Shown here one piece after another: positions 1-10,851 of a DNA stretch of 64,000 nucleotides. Numbering within the stretch: position 1 is the first letter of the stretch; the number at the start of each line of letters is the position of its first letter. The DNA comes from Chelydra serpentina (taxonomy: Eukaryota; Chordata; Testudines; Chelydridae). Where the stretch lies: the NCBI GenBank assembly GCA_037349315.1, contig JBAIAC010000027.1:12591501-12655500 (forward strand). The letters run 5' to 3'. The notes beneath the pieces were generated by a model that saw nothing but the letters and a program-made list of their open reading frames with translations, did not search any database and was not told the DNA's origin. Position numbers and translations under genes: made by a program.

Positions 1-692
1 ATGTAAGGGAAAAAGAGTAACCCCGCAAGGAGCATCAGCACTCTAACCACATGACGGATCCAGAGGCAACTCCACAGCTGCCTGTGCCATCAGAAAAAGG
101 GAGGTAGAAACTGCTGCTGGAGTGAATATTAGTTGTTGCAAGAGAAGGCCTCCAGGTGAACCAGTCTGCACAGCCCCAGCGCAGTCTCTGGTCTATGAAT
201 GGTTCGGTTAGTGCATTGTTAAGTATGTCATTCTACTCCCAAACTCTGCATTTTCCATTTCCATAATAGTTCAATAGGACAAAAATATTTAGTAGCTAAG
301 AAATACGTTTCCACCGATTCTAAAAAACCACACAGTGACTAATTAACGTAACTTTCATCTGCTCTTTTCCTATGTATTAATGCAAGGATTATTGCTTGCT
401 CCAGTGATTTTTGGAGAGAGCTGCTTGAAAGTGGGTTTTTTGATAATCACTCTGGATCTTTAATACTGACTGTCTTCATGTCGTTGTTAAACTGAGCAGG
501 TTAGTAACACTAAAGTTGCGCATTGCTCGATTTCCATAGATACTCAGTATTATTGCCAAGGACAATGTTTTGTAGTAGCGTAAATGCAGAAAGGAAGATT
601 CAAGTGCTGCTAGAAAGTTGGTGCCAGATCCTCACCTCAAAGTAGGCAGCGATAAATACCCACTGACTTCAATGGAAGAAGGGACTGAGGCC
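1..692. other. Intergenic, no gene seen
   Basis: AT-rich intergenic sequence with no credible coding region. A stretch near 615-680, with cagatcctcac and gacttcaatgg, resembles a decayed copy of the short palindromic repeats seen elsewhere in the window. Otherwise nothing is recognised. Confidence 0.6.
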
Positions 693-1004
693 CAGGGGTG
701 CTGGAACTAAGGGTGCTGGGCATGTGGCAGCACCCCTAGCTTGAAGTGGTCACAACAACCAGTGCTTAATATGTAATGAAAGAGGTGCCGAGACTCAAGC
801 GATAGTTTTACTTTCATAATTGATGGGGCAAGTCCAGAGGTGCCGGGACTATGAACTGCCATGTCTACAGGGGCCGGGGCTCAGCCCTGGCACGAATTAA
901 GCCCTGATAACCAAATACATGGTTTCCATCCTAGACAGTGTTTACCGTTTTGTTCAATGACTCTCAGCACCCCCACTATTCTAAAAACTGTTCCATCGCC
1001 ATTG
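693..1004. mobile_element. Non-autonomous hAT-like element (outer of a nested pair)
   Basis: Begins CAGGGGTGCTGGAAC; the reverse complement of the right end reads CAATGGCGATGGAAC, an imperfect terminal inverted repeat. It is flanked by CTGAGGCC (685-692) and CTGGGGCC (1005-1012), a 7/8-matching 8-bp target-site duplication typical of hAT elements. It is interrupted by another element at 760-906. No transposase remains. It resembles abundant turtle repeats, but the family name cannot be given without a library search. Confidence 0.7.
760..906. mobile_element. hAT-like MITE nested in the 693-1004 element
   Basis: Ends are CAGTGCTTAAT on the left and ATTAAGCCCTG on the right, an 11-bp terminal inverted repeat with one mismatch. 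The interior is GC-rich with gaggtgccgggac and ggctcagccctggcac. It interrupts the outer element, so it is the younger of the two. The flanking 8-mers (acaacaac and ataaccaa) match only 5/8, so the duplication is not firmly shown. Confidence 0.6.
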
Positions 1005-1042
1005 CTGGGGCCCATCACTTCTTATAGTGGTAAGCTCCAGCA

Positions 1043-1261
1043 TAGTGGTTTTCAAACTTGTGAAGGCTGCAAATCCCTTGCTAAGTAATGTAGTCTACCG
1101 TGTAACCCCATGTATAGGGTCAGAATATACCTAGGATTCGACTGCAAAGTCTTACTAAATAAAATGCATTCTCTGCCATTACATGCAATTTTTGTCGCAT
1201 GCCCCCTGAGACGAGTGCTTGTACCCCTAGGGGTAAGCGTACCCCAGTTTGAAAACCACTG
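1043..1261. mobile_element. hAT (Charlie-like) MITE
   Basis: About 219 bp bounded by TAGTGGTTTTCAAACT and AGTTTGAAAACCACTG, a nearly perfect 16-bp terminal inverted repeat that matches the hAT-Charlie consensus ending GGTTxTCAAAC. The flanking 8-mers ctccagca and ccctagtg are diverged but both resemble the hAT target preference nTCTAGAn. No coding capacity. The short reading frames here are chance. Confidence 0.75.
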
Positions 1262-2674
1262 CCCTAGTGTAAGAGAGCCTTCTGGAAAGGGTGAGAAGCA
1301 TAATTTAGGTGGTGGTGGGGGAAGAGGTATTCTCGGTGCTGGAGCTATGCTTTCCATTTGAATTGGCGTTCGCACCCACATGCTTCTAGACTATGAAACC
1401 TGGATGGACAGTGCAGTCCTTGGGCTCCTTAACTCCAGCTCTGAGCTGAAATCTTTACTTAGTTATTAGTCACAACCAGATGTTCACACCAAAGGGAGTT
1501 TTGACTGAGTGGGGGCTTCAAGCCAGATCCCAGAGCTGCCAACTTGACTTCCAGAGAAGCTGCAAGTGTTCAGCACTGTAAAAATCCAGTTCTGCGACCC
1601 TACCCCTATGAGGCCAATGGATAAAATCAACGGGGATTGAGGTTGCTCAGCCTCCCACAGGATGGGGCCTTCCGCGAAGTTCATCTCTTCACCAAATCTA
1701 CACACGACTTAATAGGGCTCAAAAAGGCTTATGTGGTGCATTGGCATTGTGCAGGGACCGCTGCAGAGGGGCAAGGTTCACCCCTTGTGAAGAAAGCACT
1801 TTGACTCTGTTGTACCTATCAAAGGGGGGGGCGGGGGACTTCCAGTGCTTTGCTGGTGGAAAGAGCAAGCCGAGTTCTTCTAATTAGAACCATCAAATGC
1901 TTAGCAACCTTGCCCATGTGCTCCAGAAATAACGCACTGTGGTGTACAGTGTCTGCCTGGCTTGTTAGTAGATAAGCAGGGATCTAATGGTTAAAAAAAG
2001 ACATAGCTTTGCTTTGTGAGGTTTTTTCTTTAAAAAAAAAAAAAGATTATGTACTAAAGTAGGTATAAATAACACTGACATTATGGGTAATGGGTTAGAC
2101 ACGTATTTTCCCATATATAATGGGAACAAAATAGCTCAAAGAAGATTTCAGTCTTGTTATTAGATGAGTTCGGTTTGGACCTTCATATTAAAATGATGGG
2201 GCAAAGATATTGAAAAGGTTCGTAACGCAAAAGAAAAAAAAGCACATATCAATATTCTGTTGGAATTCCTCAGCTGAGAATTTTAAGAAGCCTTTAGCAT
2301 CAGATTTCACATTGAAATTGCAAGTAATGGCTTAACTATTTTATTTCATATTCTCTGGGTGGCTCACCTTGCATGAAATAATCTCTCTCTCTCTTATGTC
2401 TATTTAACTCTGAATTATTTGCGGGCAAGCTCAAACTTAAGACTATTGATTAAGATGATGAGGAGTTTAACTTCAAGGACTTGCTAGAAATGCTGTCTTT
2501 AATAGAATGATTGATCGCACTGAGTTCCCTCTTGAAATTGTTTGTAGTTTTTTCGTCTCTTTCACAGTGTTCACATGTATACACATTGTTTTACTGAGAT
2601 GTGGCATTTCCTATAAGTGTTGAGTCTGAGACAGTAGTCCCATTAAATGGAATCATATGGCTTAAAGTAATATT
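1262..2674. other. Intergenic, nothing recognised
   Basis: No coding or repeat signal beyond a short A-run near 2032-2045 and a (CT)n stretch near 2381-2395. Confidence 0.5.
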
Positions 2675-2767
2675 GGGGGGGAGGGATAGCTCAGTGGTTT
2701 GAGCATTGGCCTGCTAAACCCAGGGTGGTGAGTTCAATCCTTGAGGGGGCCATTTAGGGATCTGGGG

Positions 2768-2807
<40 letters not shown>

Positions 2808-2900
2808 AATAAAAAAAAATAATTGGGGATTGATCCTGCTTTGAGCAGGGGGTTGGACTAGATAACATCTTAAGGTCCCTTCCAACCCTGATATTCTATG
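2675..2900 (+). mobile_element. Turtle tRNA-derived SINE with CR1-type tail
   Basis: The tRNA-like head contains an A-box region TAGCTCAGTGGT and a B-box-like GTGAGTTCAATCC, the internal RNA polymerase III promoter. A (GC)n(AC)n expansion and an A-rich linker follow. The tail has cctgctttgagcaggggg and ggactagat and ends ccaaccctgatattctatga. That tail is nearly the same as the 3' end of the CR1 LINEs at 36400-36485 and 50920-51010. This is the layout of the tortoise Pol III/SINE family, mobilised by CR1. Confidence 0.88.
2767..2803. repeat. (GC)n(AC)n microsatellite inside the SINE
   Basis: About 10 bp of GC repeat passing directly into about 28 bp of AC repeat, in the linker between the tRNA-like head and the CR1-like tail of the SINE. 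The other SINE copy (23320) has a plain A-rich linker at the same place. Confidence 0.9.
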
Positions 2901-3114
2901 AATATATAGTATTTACATGAGTGTAGTGTGCCATTATGAGACTACTTTTAAAAATGGTCTTTATCTACCCACCCCAACTCTAATAACCTTCCAATTCACA
3001 ATTTACCTACAGACAACAGGGATTTTATGTTTGCTAACAACTTCCATGGTGCTACATGGTAGCATTTCAGTATAGGAACTTTTTGTACTAAGAAGGAACA
3101 GATGTTATGAAGCA

Positions 3115-3880
3115 AGTGGGAGAGAAGACAAGGGCTACTCTAGCAACACCATCAGAGGACCCAACCACACCATCAGAGGCTCATTCACTTGCACATCTAC
3201 TAATGTGATATATGCCATCATGTGCCAGCAATGCCCTTCTGCCACGTACATTGGCCAAACCAGACAGTCTATGTAAAAGGATAAAAAAAAGGCTTTTGTA
3301 TGTTACCATTCCTGATGTCTGATTTGTGTAAATGGACAGAAATCAGACATCAGGAATGGTAACATACAAAAGCCAGTAGGAGAACACTTCAATCTCCCTG
3401 GACATTCAATAACAGATTTAAAAGTAGCCATTCGTCCCTCCCCCCCCCCCCAAAAAAAAACACACACACAAAAACCAACCTTCGAAAACAGACTTCAAAG
3501 AGAAACTGCTGAGCTACAATTCATTTGCAAACTGAACACCATCAATTTGGGCTTGAATAGGAACTGGCAGTGGCTGGCTCACTACAAAAGCAAATTTCCC
3601 TCTCTTGGTAGTGACACCTCATCATCAATTATTGGGAGTGGACCACATCCACCCTTTGGCCTTCAACATTGGTTCTCCACTTGTAAGGTAACACCCTTCT
3701 CTTTGTGTGCCAATATATATTTATGCCTGAATCTGTAATTTTCACTCCATTCATCTGAAAAAGTGGGTTTTTTTACCCACGAAAGCTTATGCCCAAATAA
3801 ATCTGTTAGTCTTTAAGGTGCCACCGGACTCCTTGTTGTTTTTGTGGATACAGACTAACACGGCTACCCCTCTGATATAT
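3115..3880 (+). mobile_element. Penelope-like element, 3' part with GIY-YIG endonuclease remnant
   Basis: Translation around 3195-3278 gives a CxxC-bearing GIY-YIG domain: FTCTSTNVIYAIMCQQC then ATYIGQTRQS. This is the endonuclease that follows the reverse transcriptase in Penelope-like elements. It stops at a TAA after RQSM, then a hairpin follows (3291-3374), then sequence resuming with KPVGEHFNLPGHSITDLK, and a region with LGLNRNWQWLAHY. The 3' untranslated part carries gaaaaagtggg, cacgaaagcttatgc and cagactaacacggctac, shared with the copies at 6368, 28445, 54320 and 60939. 5'-truncated, with no reverse transcriptase domain. Confidence 0.8.
3291..3374. repeat. 35-bp perfect inverted repeat within the Penelope-like element
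   Basis: Arms 3291-3325 and 3340-3374 are exact reverse complements, separated by a 14-nt loop. The right arm belongs to the Penelope-like reading frame. The left arm is an inverted copy of it placed just upstream, after an A-rich stretch. Confidence 0.95.
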
Positions 3881-4224
3881 ATGAAAAAGGAAGTCCACAC
3901 ACTGGAAATGTGGCTGTGTCAAAAAACAATACAACTTCCACTCTCAGCACACACTGGACGCACAAAGGTGTATGAGAGTGAACGGTGATTTTGGTGGAGG
4001 TAGGGTGGAGAAGGGGGTCAAGAGAAAGAAAGTAACCCAAAGCTCCTCGTACTTCAGAAGAGTTTTACTTCACTTCTTTCTCTTATCCCACGTGGCTCAC
4101 CGATCCCTATTGATGAATAAAACTAACTGCTTGAAGAAGAAAAGGGGGAGGTAGCAGAGAGGCCAAACTATGGCAGATTATGTGAGCAGAGGTCAGGATG
4201 GTATCAGCCTCACTTATTCTCTAT

Positions 4225-4979
4225 TGTGACAGACCCAGGCCAGCTGGGTACAACAAAGTAGCAGCATGCAGATCTACTGGCCACTGGATTACCAGTTTTC
4301 TGTTCCCTGACTGACCAGAGCAGGGGCTGCTCCAGGCTAATGAGGACACCTGACTCTAATTAACCTGCAAAGAGTCAGGTGAGGCCATTAAGGTGATGTG
4401 AACACCTGACTCTAATTAAGGCTCTTCTGAGCATATAAAAGGGCTCACTCCAGTCAGGCTGGGGAGAGCCAGGGAGCCAGAGGAGAGGAAGTGCTGTTGC
4501 TACTGAAGGACTGAGTAAATGAGGACACGCTCGCGCCATCAGTAAGGGAGCCCTAAGGTAAGGGTGAAGAAGTGAGAAGCAGGAGAGCTGTGGGGAAGTG
4601 GCACAGGGAAAATTTAGCAACTCTGGCAGTGAAAGGTCAGCTGCTAGTACTAGGGTCCCTGGGCCGGAACCTGGAGTAGAGGGCGGGCCTGGGTTCCCCC
4701 CAACCTGTCACTACAGAAACACCTCCTGGGAGGGGAAGACAGGCCCCTATCAGGACAGGAAGCTAATCTGTTCTGAGATAAGCTCTTAGGGAGAACAGAG
4801 AACTGTGGGAGTTCTCTCCCCAACCTTGTGCTGGCTTATGATGAAAAGGGCTCAGTAGACTGTAACCCTGGTCCTAGAGAGAGAAGGGCTACGTGGAGGA
4901 TTGCAGTGAGCCTCTGAGGCTAGTATAAACTGCCTAGAAGCGCGGGACCCACCGGGACAGGGTCGGAGCTCTGCCACAG
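4225..4979 (+). mobile_element. LTR-like retrotransposon sequence (solo LTR candidate)
   Basis: Starts TGTGACAGACCC and ends near gagctctgccaca, with a promoter-like catataaaagggctcac at about 4432-4450. This matches a common turtle LTR-type repeat from general knowledge. The left boundary is clear. The right boundary is less sure because the flanks tctat and gtatt do not form a convincing duplication. No gag, pol or env was seen on either side. Retrovirus-like versus Gypsy-like origin cannot be decided. Confidence 0.55.
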
Positions 4980-6367
4980 TATTTATCCACACAGTTAAGC
5001 ACAGCTTTCTGTTATGCCATGAGCCATTTGAGCATGTGATGAGTGGCATTCCCAGGGGCTGAAGCCTCCCGCTGCAGCTATTTTTTTCCCCATGTTGTTT
5101 TGCTGCTGTGGCAGAGCTAGCGTCTCCTAGTCTCATTGGAACATAAAAATATGTATAGGTTTGGCGTGAGGACCATCACGGCAGGAAATCAACAGTGAAC
5201 GAGTGTAGCACGAGACATGCAATGTGTAGTGCAGGAGTCTCCACAACTTCGTCATGGCACATAACGGTCACAGATGTGACCCTTGTCCCCATCACCTTGC
5301 GGTCTATTGGCCGTCCCTGTAGCTACTAACCACAACTGTGTCCAGATGGCACTTCATAGCGTGCTGCCTCCAGCAAGTTCTTTAGGATAAATACCATTTC
5401 CTCCCCGACTGGTTCCCACAAGAGGTTACAAGATTATTTTCCCCTCCAAGAACCTACCACAGCGATGGTCCCCTAACAATGAACATTTGAATTTTAAATT
5501 AAAATACAATTGAGACTAGATGGGGGGGGGGGGGGATTAGACAATGAAAAAGTGCCTGCACTGAAGATCTAGTCTGAAACTCTGCAAAAGCTCCTCTTAA
5601 CAGGCAATGCCTTTGCATCTCCAGACTTCTTGCTTTTTTAAATAAAGCTTCTCTTTCCTCACACCACACACTTTATCGGGGCAGTATTGGGTACCATATG
5701 CTATCCTCTCACTGCTCCCTCGGATCCCAGTCCTTTATAGTCCGTGACCTCTTTGCGGCTCAAGGGTATGACAGAACCCATTCTAGAAGGCATCTAGGTC
5801 TAGATTACAAGATCTGGTGCCCCACACATGTTTTATCTGCATAGCAAATAGAACCATCTCTGTTCAAGGGCTATTGCCTATTTTACTAGCTGGCTCTAGA
5901 ATTTTTTCTCCAGTTTTCCAGCTGGCCGTTTGAACCTGCTTAGCCAGCCTGAAGCATCTACATGACTGGATGTCTGTTTGCACATCCTAAATTGAATCCT
6001 TTTGAAGGTGCAGACACAATAGTCATTTCTCAAGGCCAACTTTGCACTGTATTTCCAAAGAAGCTTTCCCCTCCAAGAGCAGTCTGCTTTTTGATCTAGC
6101 CTAGCAAAGATGCTTTTATCTGCTACGTTAACTTGTCAATCTGAATCCAACCTATCTTTCTGGAGAGGTACAGCTTCTATTTTCTTAAAAAGCAGAATAA
6201 AGCTACGAGGGGATTTTTTATCAACTATGAATTATTGACCTATAAATGTCACAGAGCACAACTGTCAGATATAAAGACAACTGGCCTACAAATCTGAAGG
6301 GAAGCTACACACTCAACTATCCCTGCAAAGTACTGGCTGAAGTGAGGTCTTGGTTTTGGATGTGGTG
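4980..6367. other. Intergenic, nothing recognised
   Basis: No gene. There is a 13-bp G-run at about 5522-5534 and an AT-rich imperfect palindrome near 5487-5510. Short reading frames show no known domain. Confidence 0.5.
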
Positions 6368-6800
6368 GAGGTATCTAATACAATATGCAAACTACATACC
6401 ATCAACTCAGGATTAAATAGAGACTTGGAATGGCTTGGCCATTACGTTAATTGATTCTATTTCCCTTAAGTTAACGATCCTCATTCACACCTGTGTGTCA
6501 ACTGTCCACATTGGCCATCTTGTTTATCACTTCAAAGGTTTTTCTTCCCCTGCTGTTATGGTTCCTCTCAATTAATTAGCCTCTTAAGGTTGGTATAGGC
6601 ACTTCCACCTTATCATGTTTCTCTGACTGTATAAATATCTCTCCACTGTATGTTCCATTCTATGCATCCGATGAAGTGGGTTCTAACCCACGAAAGCTTA
6701 TGCTGAAATAAATTTGTTAGTCTCTAAGGTGCCACAAGTATTTATTTCTTTCTTATTTTCTTTTTGCTGACACAGGCTAATACAGCTACTACACTGTAAC
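6368..6800 (+). mobile_element. Penelope-like element, 3' fragment
   Basis: The first about 90 bp are a diverged copy of the C-terminal region of the 3115 element (compare aactacataccatcaactc with gaacaccatcaatttggg). Then comes a 3' untranslated part with gatgaagtgggttctaaccc, cacgaaagcttatgctg and gttagtctctaaggtgcc, ending in ctaatacagctactacac. Reading frames are broken. Confidence 0.75.
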
Positions 6801-6954
6801 CTATCAGATGACATGGCTTCCCTCAGAGCCCCTTAGCCTGCAAGCAGGACCGGAAAATCCCTCACTCTTAAAGTGATAGCTTGTCAGGTTTTAGCTGTTT
6901 CCTATACTCCACACAAAATAGCTTTAAAAATCTGGCCCTTCAGCTCTCTGATCC

Positions 6955-7080
6955 TTATTTTACAGATGGAAAACTGAAGCAAATAGCACTGCCGTGTCTC
7001 AGAGGGGTGTTGTGAGGAAAAAATACATTAAAAAATGGTGAGGCATTCAGATAGTACAGTAATAGTGGCTATGAAAGTGC
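6955..7080 (-). repeat. Old MIR-like SINE remnant
   Basis: Contains ttattttacagatggaaaac and ctcagaggggtgttgtgagg, resembling the reverse strand of amniote MIR-type SINEs. Strongly decayed. Confidence 0.4.
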
Positions 7081-8109
7081 CAAAGATCGATGGTTTTTGA
7101 ACAAGCAATATGTGGCTTGACCTCTTAAAGGTCTGTCGAGCACCCACAATTTTAAAAGCTTCTCAAAAGCTAAACCTCCTGCATATTCAGAGCTGATCTG
7201 GAAGTAAACCAGATACATAGAGACTGATGGAGAACAAGATTGAAAGTGCAAAACTCAAAGAAAAGAAACTAATATATACAGTATTCAGACAGCGCTACAG
7301 AGAAAAGCAATGGTAAAGGGAATAAATTACACCTCACGAAGTCTATCTGCAAGATGAGAACTCAAAAGAACCCTGATTAACATTTAAAAGGGAAAGCTGT
7401 TTCAGTCTTGCCCACTGATGAGGAAGCCAATCACAGCCAGAACAAAATCCATATTAGCATTCTTGTGATTAATTTTAAAGTAACGCCCAACACATTATTA
7501 AAAATGAAGTCCAGGATGGGTATTCCAGACTTCCAAGGTATCTTTGCCAGGGAGCTTAAGGGAATTAGCACTGTTGCTTCTGACACCACATTGATGCAGG
7601 GAAGACATAGCCCGGCACTCTGCAAGGCTGTCAATTTGGCATCTTTCACTTCCTATGAAGTTATTGCTGGAGACCCTGTAGAGAATGAGAGGAGATCTTC
7701 CCCTGCTGCTTTTCTGTTAGCATGCCACATGGCAACAGTATAAAAGCAACTGTTGGTGGTGGGGGAGAGGCGGGTGGGAAAAGGATATCAAGGCTATGTT
7801 TAAAATTACTCTCTCTCGCTTTCATTTGTGATGACAATGCTAGGAGATATTTGAAAATTTTAAAAATGGATTCTTCGGGCGATGAGTAGATTGCAGAAAC
7901 TTAGGTTTTTTAGATGGCTGATGAATGAAATTAGTCTCTGGACTAGAAATGAAAGGCATACAGGAGATTTGCAAAATGATCCATGAAAGGAATGGGAGAG
8001 TCAGTGTAAATCAGATTCTTTAGCTATTTATTTCTATACCTTTCCCCTTGTCGTTCATATTTACTCTGAGTATCTGGTCACTAAAAAGGTTAATAGTGTT
8101 AAAAAAATA
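7081..8109. other. Intergenic, nothing recognised
   Basis: No recognised gene or repeat. A 111-codon frame at 7408-7743 has no family resemblance and no coding support. Confidence 0.5.
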
Positions 8110-8935
8110 AAAAAGTTGTTCAATACTTTCCAAGAACTCGTTAGAAATTGATGTGTTTTGCCATTTTACTTTCCCAACAGAGGTCTGGGTAGTTAAAGTC
8201 CCCTCTTACTACCAGGTCTTGGATTTTGGCTACTTCTGTTATTAATTCATCCACCTCCTCTTCCTGATTTTTTAAAAAAAAACAACTCTTGTTATCTTTA
8301 TCCAGAGATTCTCAACTGTCTGCCTCCCACCTCCTTCTGGACCTCAGAACAAGTGTATATATTTTAATGTATAACGCAACACCTCCTCCCTTTCTACCCG
8401 GCCTGTCCTCCCAATGTATACTATACTCCCTATACCAATATTCTAATCATGAGGCTTTTCCCACTAGGGATGTAAAATGTTAACCCACTTTAATTGTTAA
8501 CCCCTGGAGTGGCTGGCCTCAGTGGTCCCGCGCCAGCCAGCTGCCGACCCCAGTGGCCCCACCCAACATGGCCCCACCTGGCTAGAACAGCCCCAGCCGC
8601 ACCAGCAGGCCGGACCTTTAATCGATTAACCATTTAAACAAAATATTCTTAAATAGCTTAAATGGTTAAATTTTAAAATGGTATTTACATCCCTATTTCC
8701 CACCCAGTCTCTGTAACACCAGTTAATACATAAACTAAATTATGACTTAATACTTCCAGTTCTCCCTGTTTATTCTCCACACTCCTTGCATTTGTATATA
8801 GACCTCTAAGATGTTGAGCAAATTCCTACACTGAGATCCCCCTGTTGCACCTATGACCCTATTGTAATTTTCCAGGTCTCTCCCCGCTCCCCCTTCCAAT
8901 ATCTAGCCCTCTGTTAAGGTCTCCTTTTTTAAAAA
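8110..8935 (-). mobile_element. CR1 LINE fragment, endonuclease domain of ORF2
   Basis: Reading the minus strand, frames give classic CR1 APE-type endonuclease motifs in order: LYTNARSVENKQGELE, then TETGWE, then RKGGGVALYIK, then NQEEEVDEL and GDFNYPDLCW. Stops and frame shifts show it is dead. The reverse transcriptase part is absent. It is split by a hAT MITE at 8465-8695. Confidence 0.85.
8465..8695. mobile_element. hAT MITE with perfect terminal repeats and duplication
   Basis: 231 bp starting TAGGGATGTAAA and ending TTTACATCCCTA, perfect 12-bp inverted ends, flanked on both sides by TTTCCCAC (8457-8464 and 8696-8703), a perfect 8-bp target-site duplication. The interior contains gttaacc/ggttaa motifs and a GC-rich centre. 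It lies inside the CR1 endonuclease fragment, just after the codons for the TETGWE motif. Confidence 0.93.
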
Positions 8936-10190
8936 TTCATACCTAGGAATGTGCCAAGGCACATTCGAAGAAAAGAAGAAGAAATGAAGGTCACTCCTCT
9001 GAAAACGGAGGTCTTCAAGATGGACTCTGCACATTCACGCTCACCACACACCTTCCCTTGAGTCTTTGGATCTGAGTGGGCAGTGGAAGATTCAAAGTGA
9101 CTGGTGCACCATGCCCCCTTTTATAGCCGCTACCTCTGAATCTTCAGAGCAGCAACGACATGGAAAATGGTAGAAGTGCCCATCGGATTGCTTTTTACAA
9201 AGTTCCATTGGTTCAATCTGTACAGTCAGTGCATCCAATTCCCTTTGGTTCTTTTGAAAATTCCCTGTCTCAGTAACTCACCCAAGGTCAGAGAGAGAGA
9301 GAGTGACAGAAACATGCAGAACACAATTACAAAACCTGCCCTTTACCAACAGACCATACACTGTTCATGCTCCTACAGAAATAAATCTTTAATACAAAGG
9401 AAGTTACTACAAGAATCTTTGGCCATGAACCTTCAACGCACTCCACACAGTCTGAGCTACAACAGAGAAGAGTCTCAGACACAGTAATATCAATGAGGTT
9501 GTGTGAAAAGAGAGAAGAGATCTAGACTACATGGCTTTTGATATAATCAGGTGAAGTCAACTGCAGGGACCAAACTTCACTCCCTAGTTAAGGACAACTG
9601 CAAAAAGAAAAAACCTCCCACCATTTCTCATTAACAGGAGGCCCCCTCATTATTACAGCACAGCTAAAAATTAAAAAAAACATTTAAATTATTAAGTATT
9701 TCTACACTATGTTTTTCCAGTGTTGCAAACTCTCACGATTTTATCATCAGGCTTGCAATATTTGGTGCTTCTCTTAAACACCCCAGCTCCCAGAGACATG
9801 TGATATGTAAGAATCTCAGCTTTCACAAGTAATCCTGTTCTTTTTAAAAAAGAAAAAAGCCCTCATGACTGCTAAAAACAAAATCATCCTAAAGCCTCAA
9901 AAAACCAGAAGGCAAACAAAAAGCACTTAACACTTAAGTCTTTTTTAAAATTTGTTTTTGCAACCTAACATGCTTTTTTGAGCTTTTGCGGTTGCCAATA
10001 CTGATTTTCACAACAGTCACCAAATGGTTGTTATGCATAGTTCATTTATTCTTCTGCTTAGGAACCTGGGGACCTCTTGTGGGGAAAAGTGGCATTTATC
10101 ATTAGCATTGGCTTATAGACACCAAAACCTCTCCTTATAAGCCCTAACAGCACTATAGATGGATGGAAACACAGAACAGGGTCGGTGGTG

Positions 10191-10222
<32 letters not shown>

Positions 10223-10255
10223 TTGTTTGATAAAAAGAGATCAAAGGGGAAATGT
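8936..10255. other. Intergenic, nothing recognised
   Basis: No gene. A short (AG)n is near 9290-9302 and an A-run of about 28 bp ends at 10221. The A-run has no recognisable retrocopy upstream. Confidence 0.5.
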
Positions 10256-10393
10256 CAGATTTTTAAAGGTATTTTGCCATTGAACTCAGCATTGCAATGG
10301 GATTTAGGATAAGTGCCTAAATCCCTTGTGAAAAATCAGATTTAGGCTCCTAAATGCAGAGCACAGGAACACCTAAATAATTTTAAAAATCTG
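10256..10393. repeat. Old dispersed repeat with 11-bp inverted ends
   Basis: Bounded by AGATTTTTAAA (10257-10267) and TTTAAAAATCT (10382-10392), exact reverse complements. The interior has several taggctcctaaa-like motifs. It resembles an ancient amniote repeat of DNA-transposon type; the family is not identified. Confidence 0.5.
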
Positions 10394-10549
10394 GGCCCTA
10401 GTGAATAAGATACGGTCTTACTTCACGGGGCAAATTAGCAAAGCTTGTTGTAGCTCTGTAACTCTCAGTTTGGTAAAGACATGAGGCCATAATCATTCGT
10501 TTGTCTCCATACAAGGGACAGATTGAGCCTTGGGTCATATCTCCTTTGG

Positions 10550-10752
10550 CATGGTCAGGGCAAGCACAAGTAGAGAAGAGTAGACTCTATTTGCCAGAAG
10601 CTGAGAATGGGCGACAGGGGATGGATCACTTGATGATTACCTGCTCTGTTCATTCCCTCTGAAGCACCTGGCACTGGCCACTGTCAGAAGACAGGATACT
10701 GGACTAGATGGACCTTTGGTCTGACCCAGCATGTCTGTTCTTGTGTTCTTAT
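10550..10752 (+). mobile_element. CR1 LINE 3' end
   Basis: Contains actggactagatggacc, tttggtctgacccag and the CR1 terminal octamer-type repeat gttcttgtgttcttat. The same 3' untranslated sequence occurs in reverse at 29557-29700. No coding part remains. Confidence 0.8.
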
Positions 10753-10810
10753 CTCTAAGGGTACATCTATACTTACCTCCGGGATCGGCGGCAGGCAATC
10801 CATCTTCTGA

Positions 10811-10851
10811 GATCGATTTATCGCATCTTGTCTAGACGCGATAAATCGATC
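10811..10851. repeat. Internal palindrome 1 of the Harbinger-like MITE
   Basis: 14-bp perfect arms GATCGATTTATCGC (10811-10824) and its reverse complement (10838-10851), with a 13-nt loop. Confidence 0.9.

Noticed and set aside
2680..2750. Possible tRNA gene with A and B boxes (also at 23320-23395).
   Set aside because: These are SINE heads: they continue into linker and CR1-like tail and lack a good full cloverleaf.
2767..2803. CRISPR-like repeat arrays (also 13228-13300, 35399-35442, 60210-60244).
   Set aside because: These are simple-sequence or C-rich tandem repeats in vertebrate DNA with no spacers.
10195..10221. Long A-run as a processed pseudogene tail (also 38217-38236).
   Set aside because: No retrocopy-like coding or transcript sequence is seen upstream of either run.
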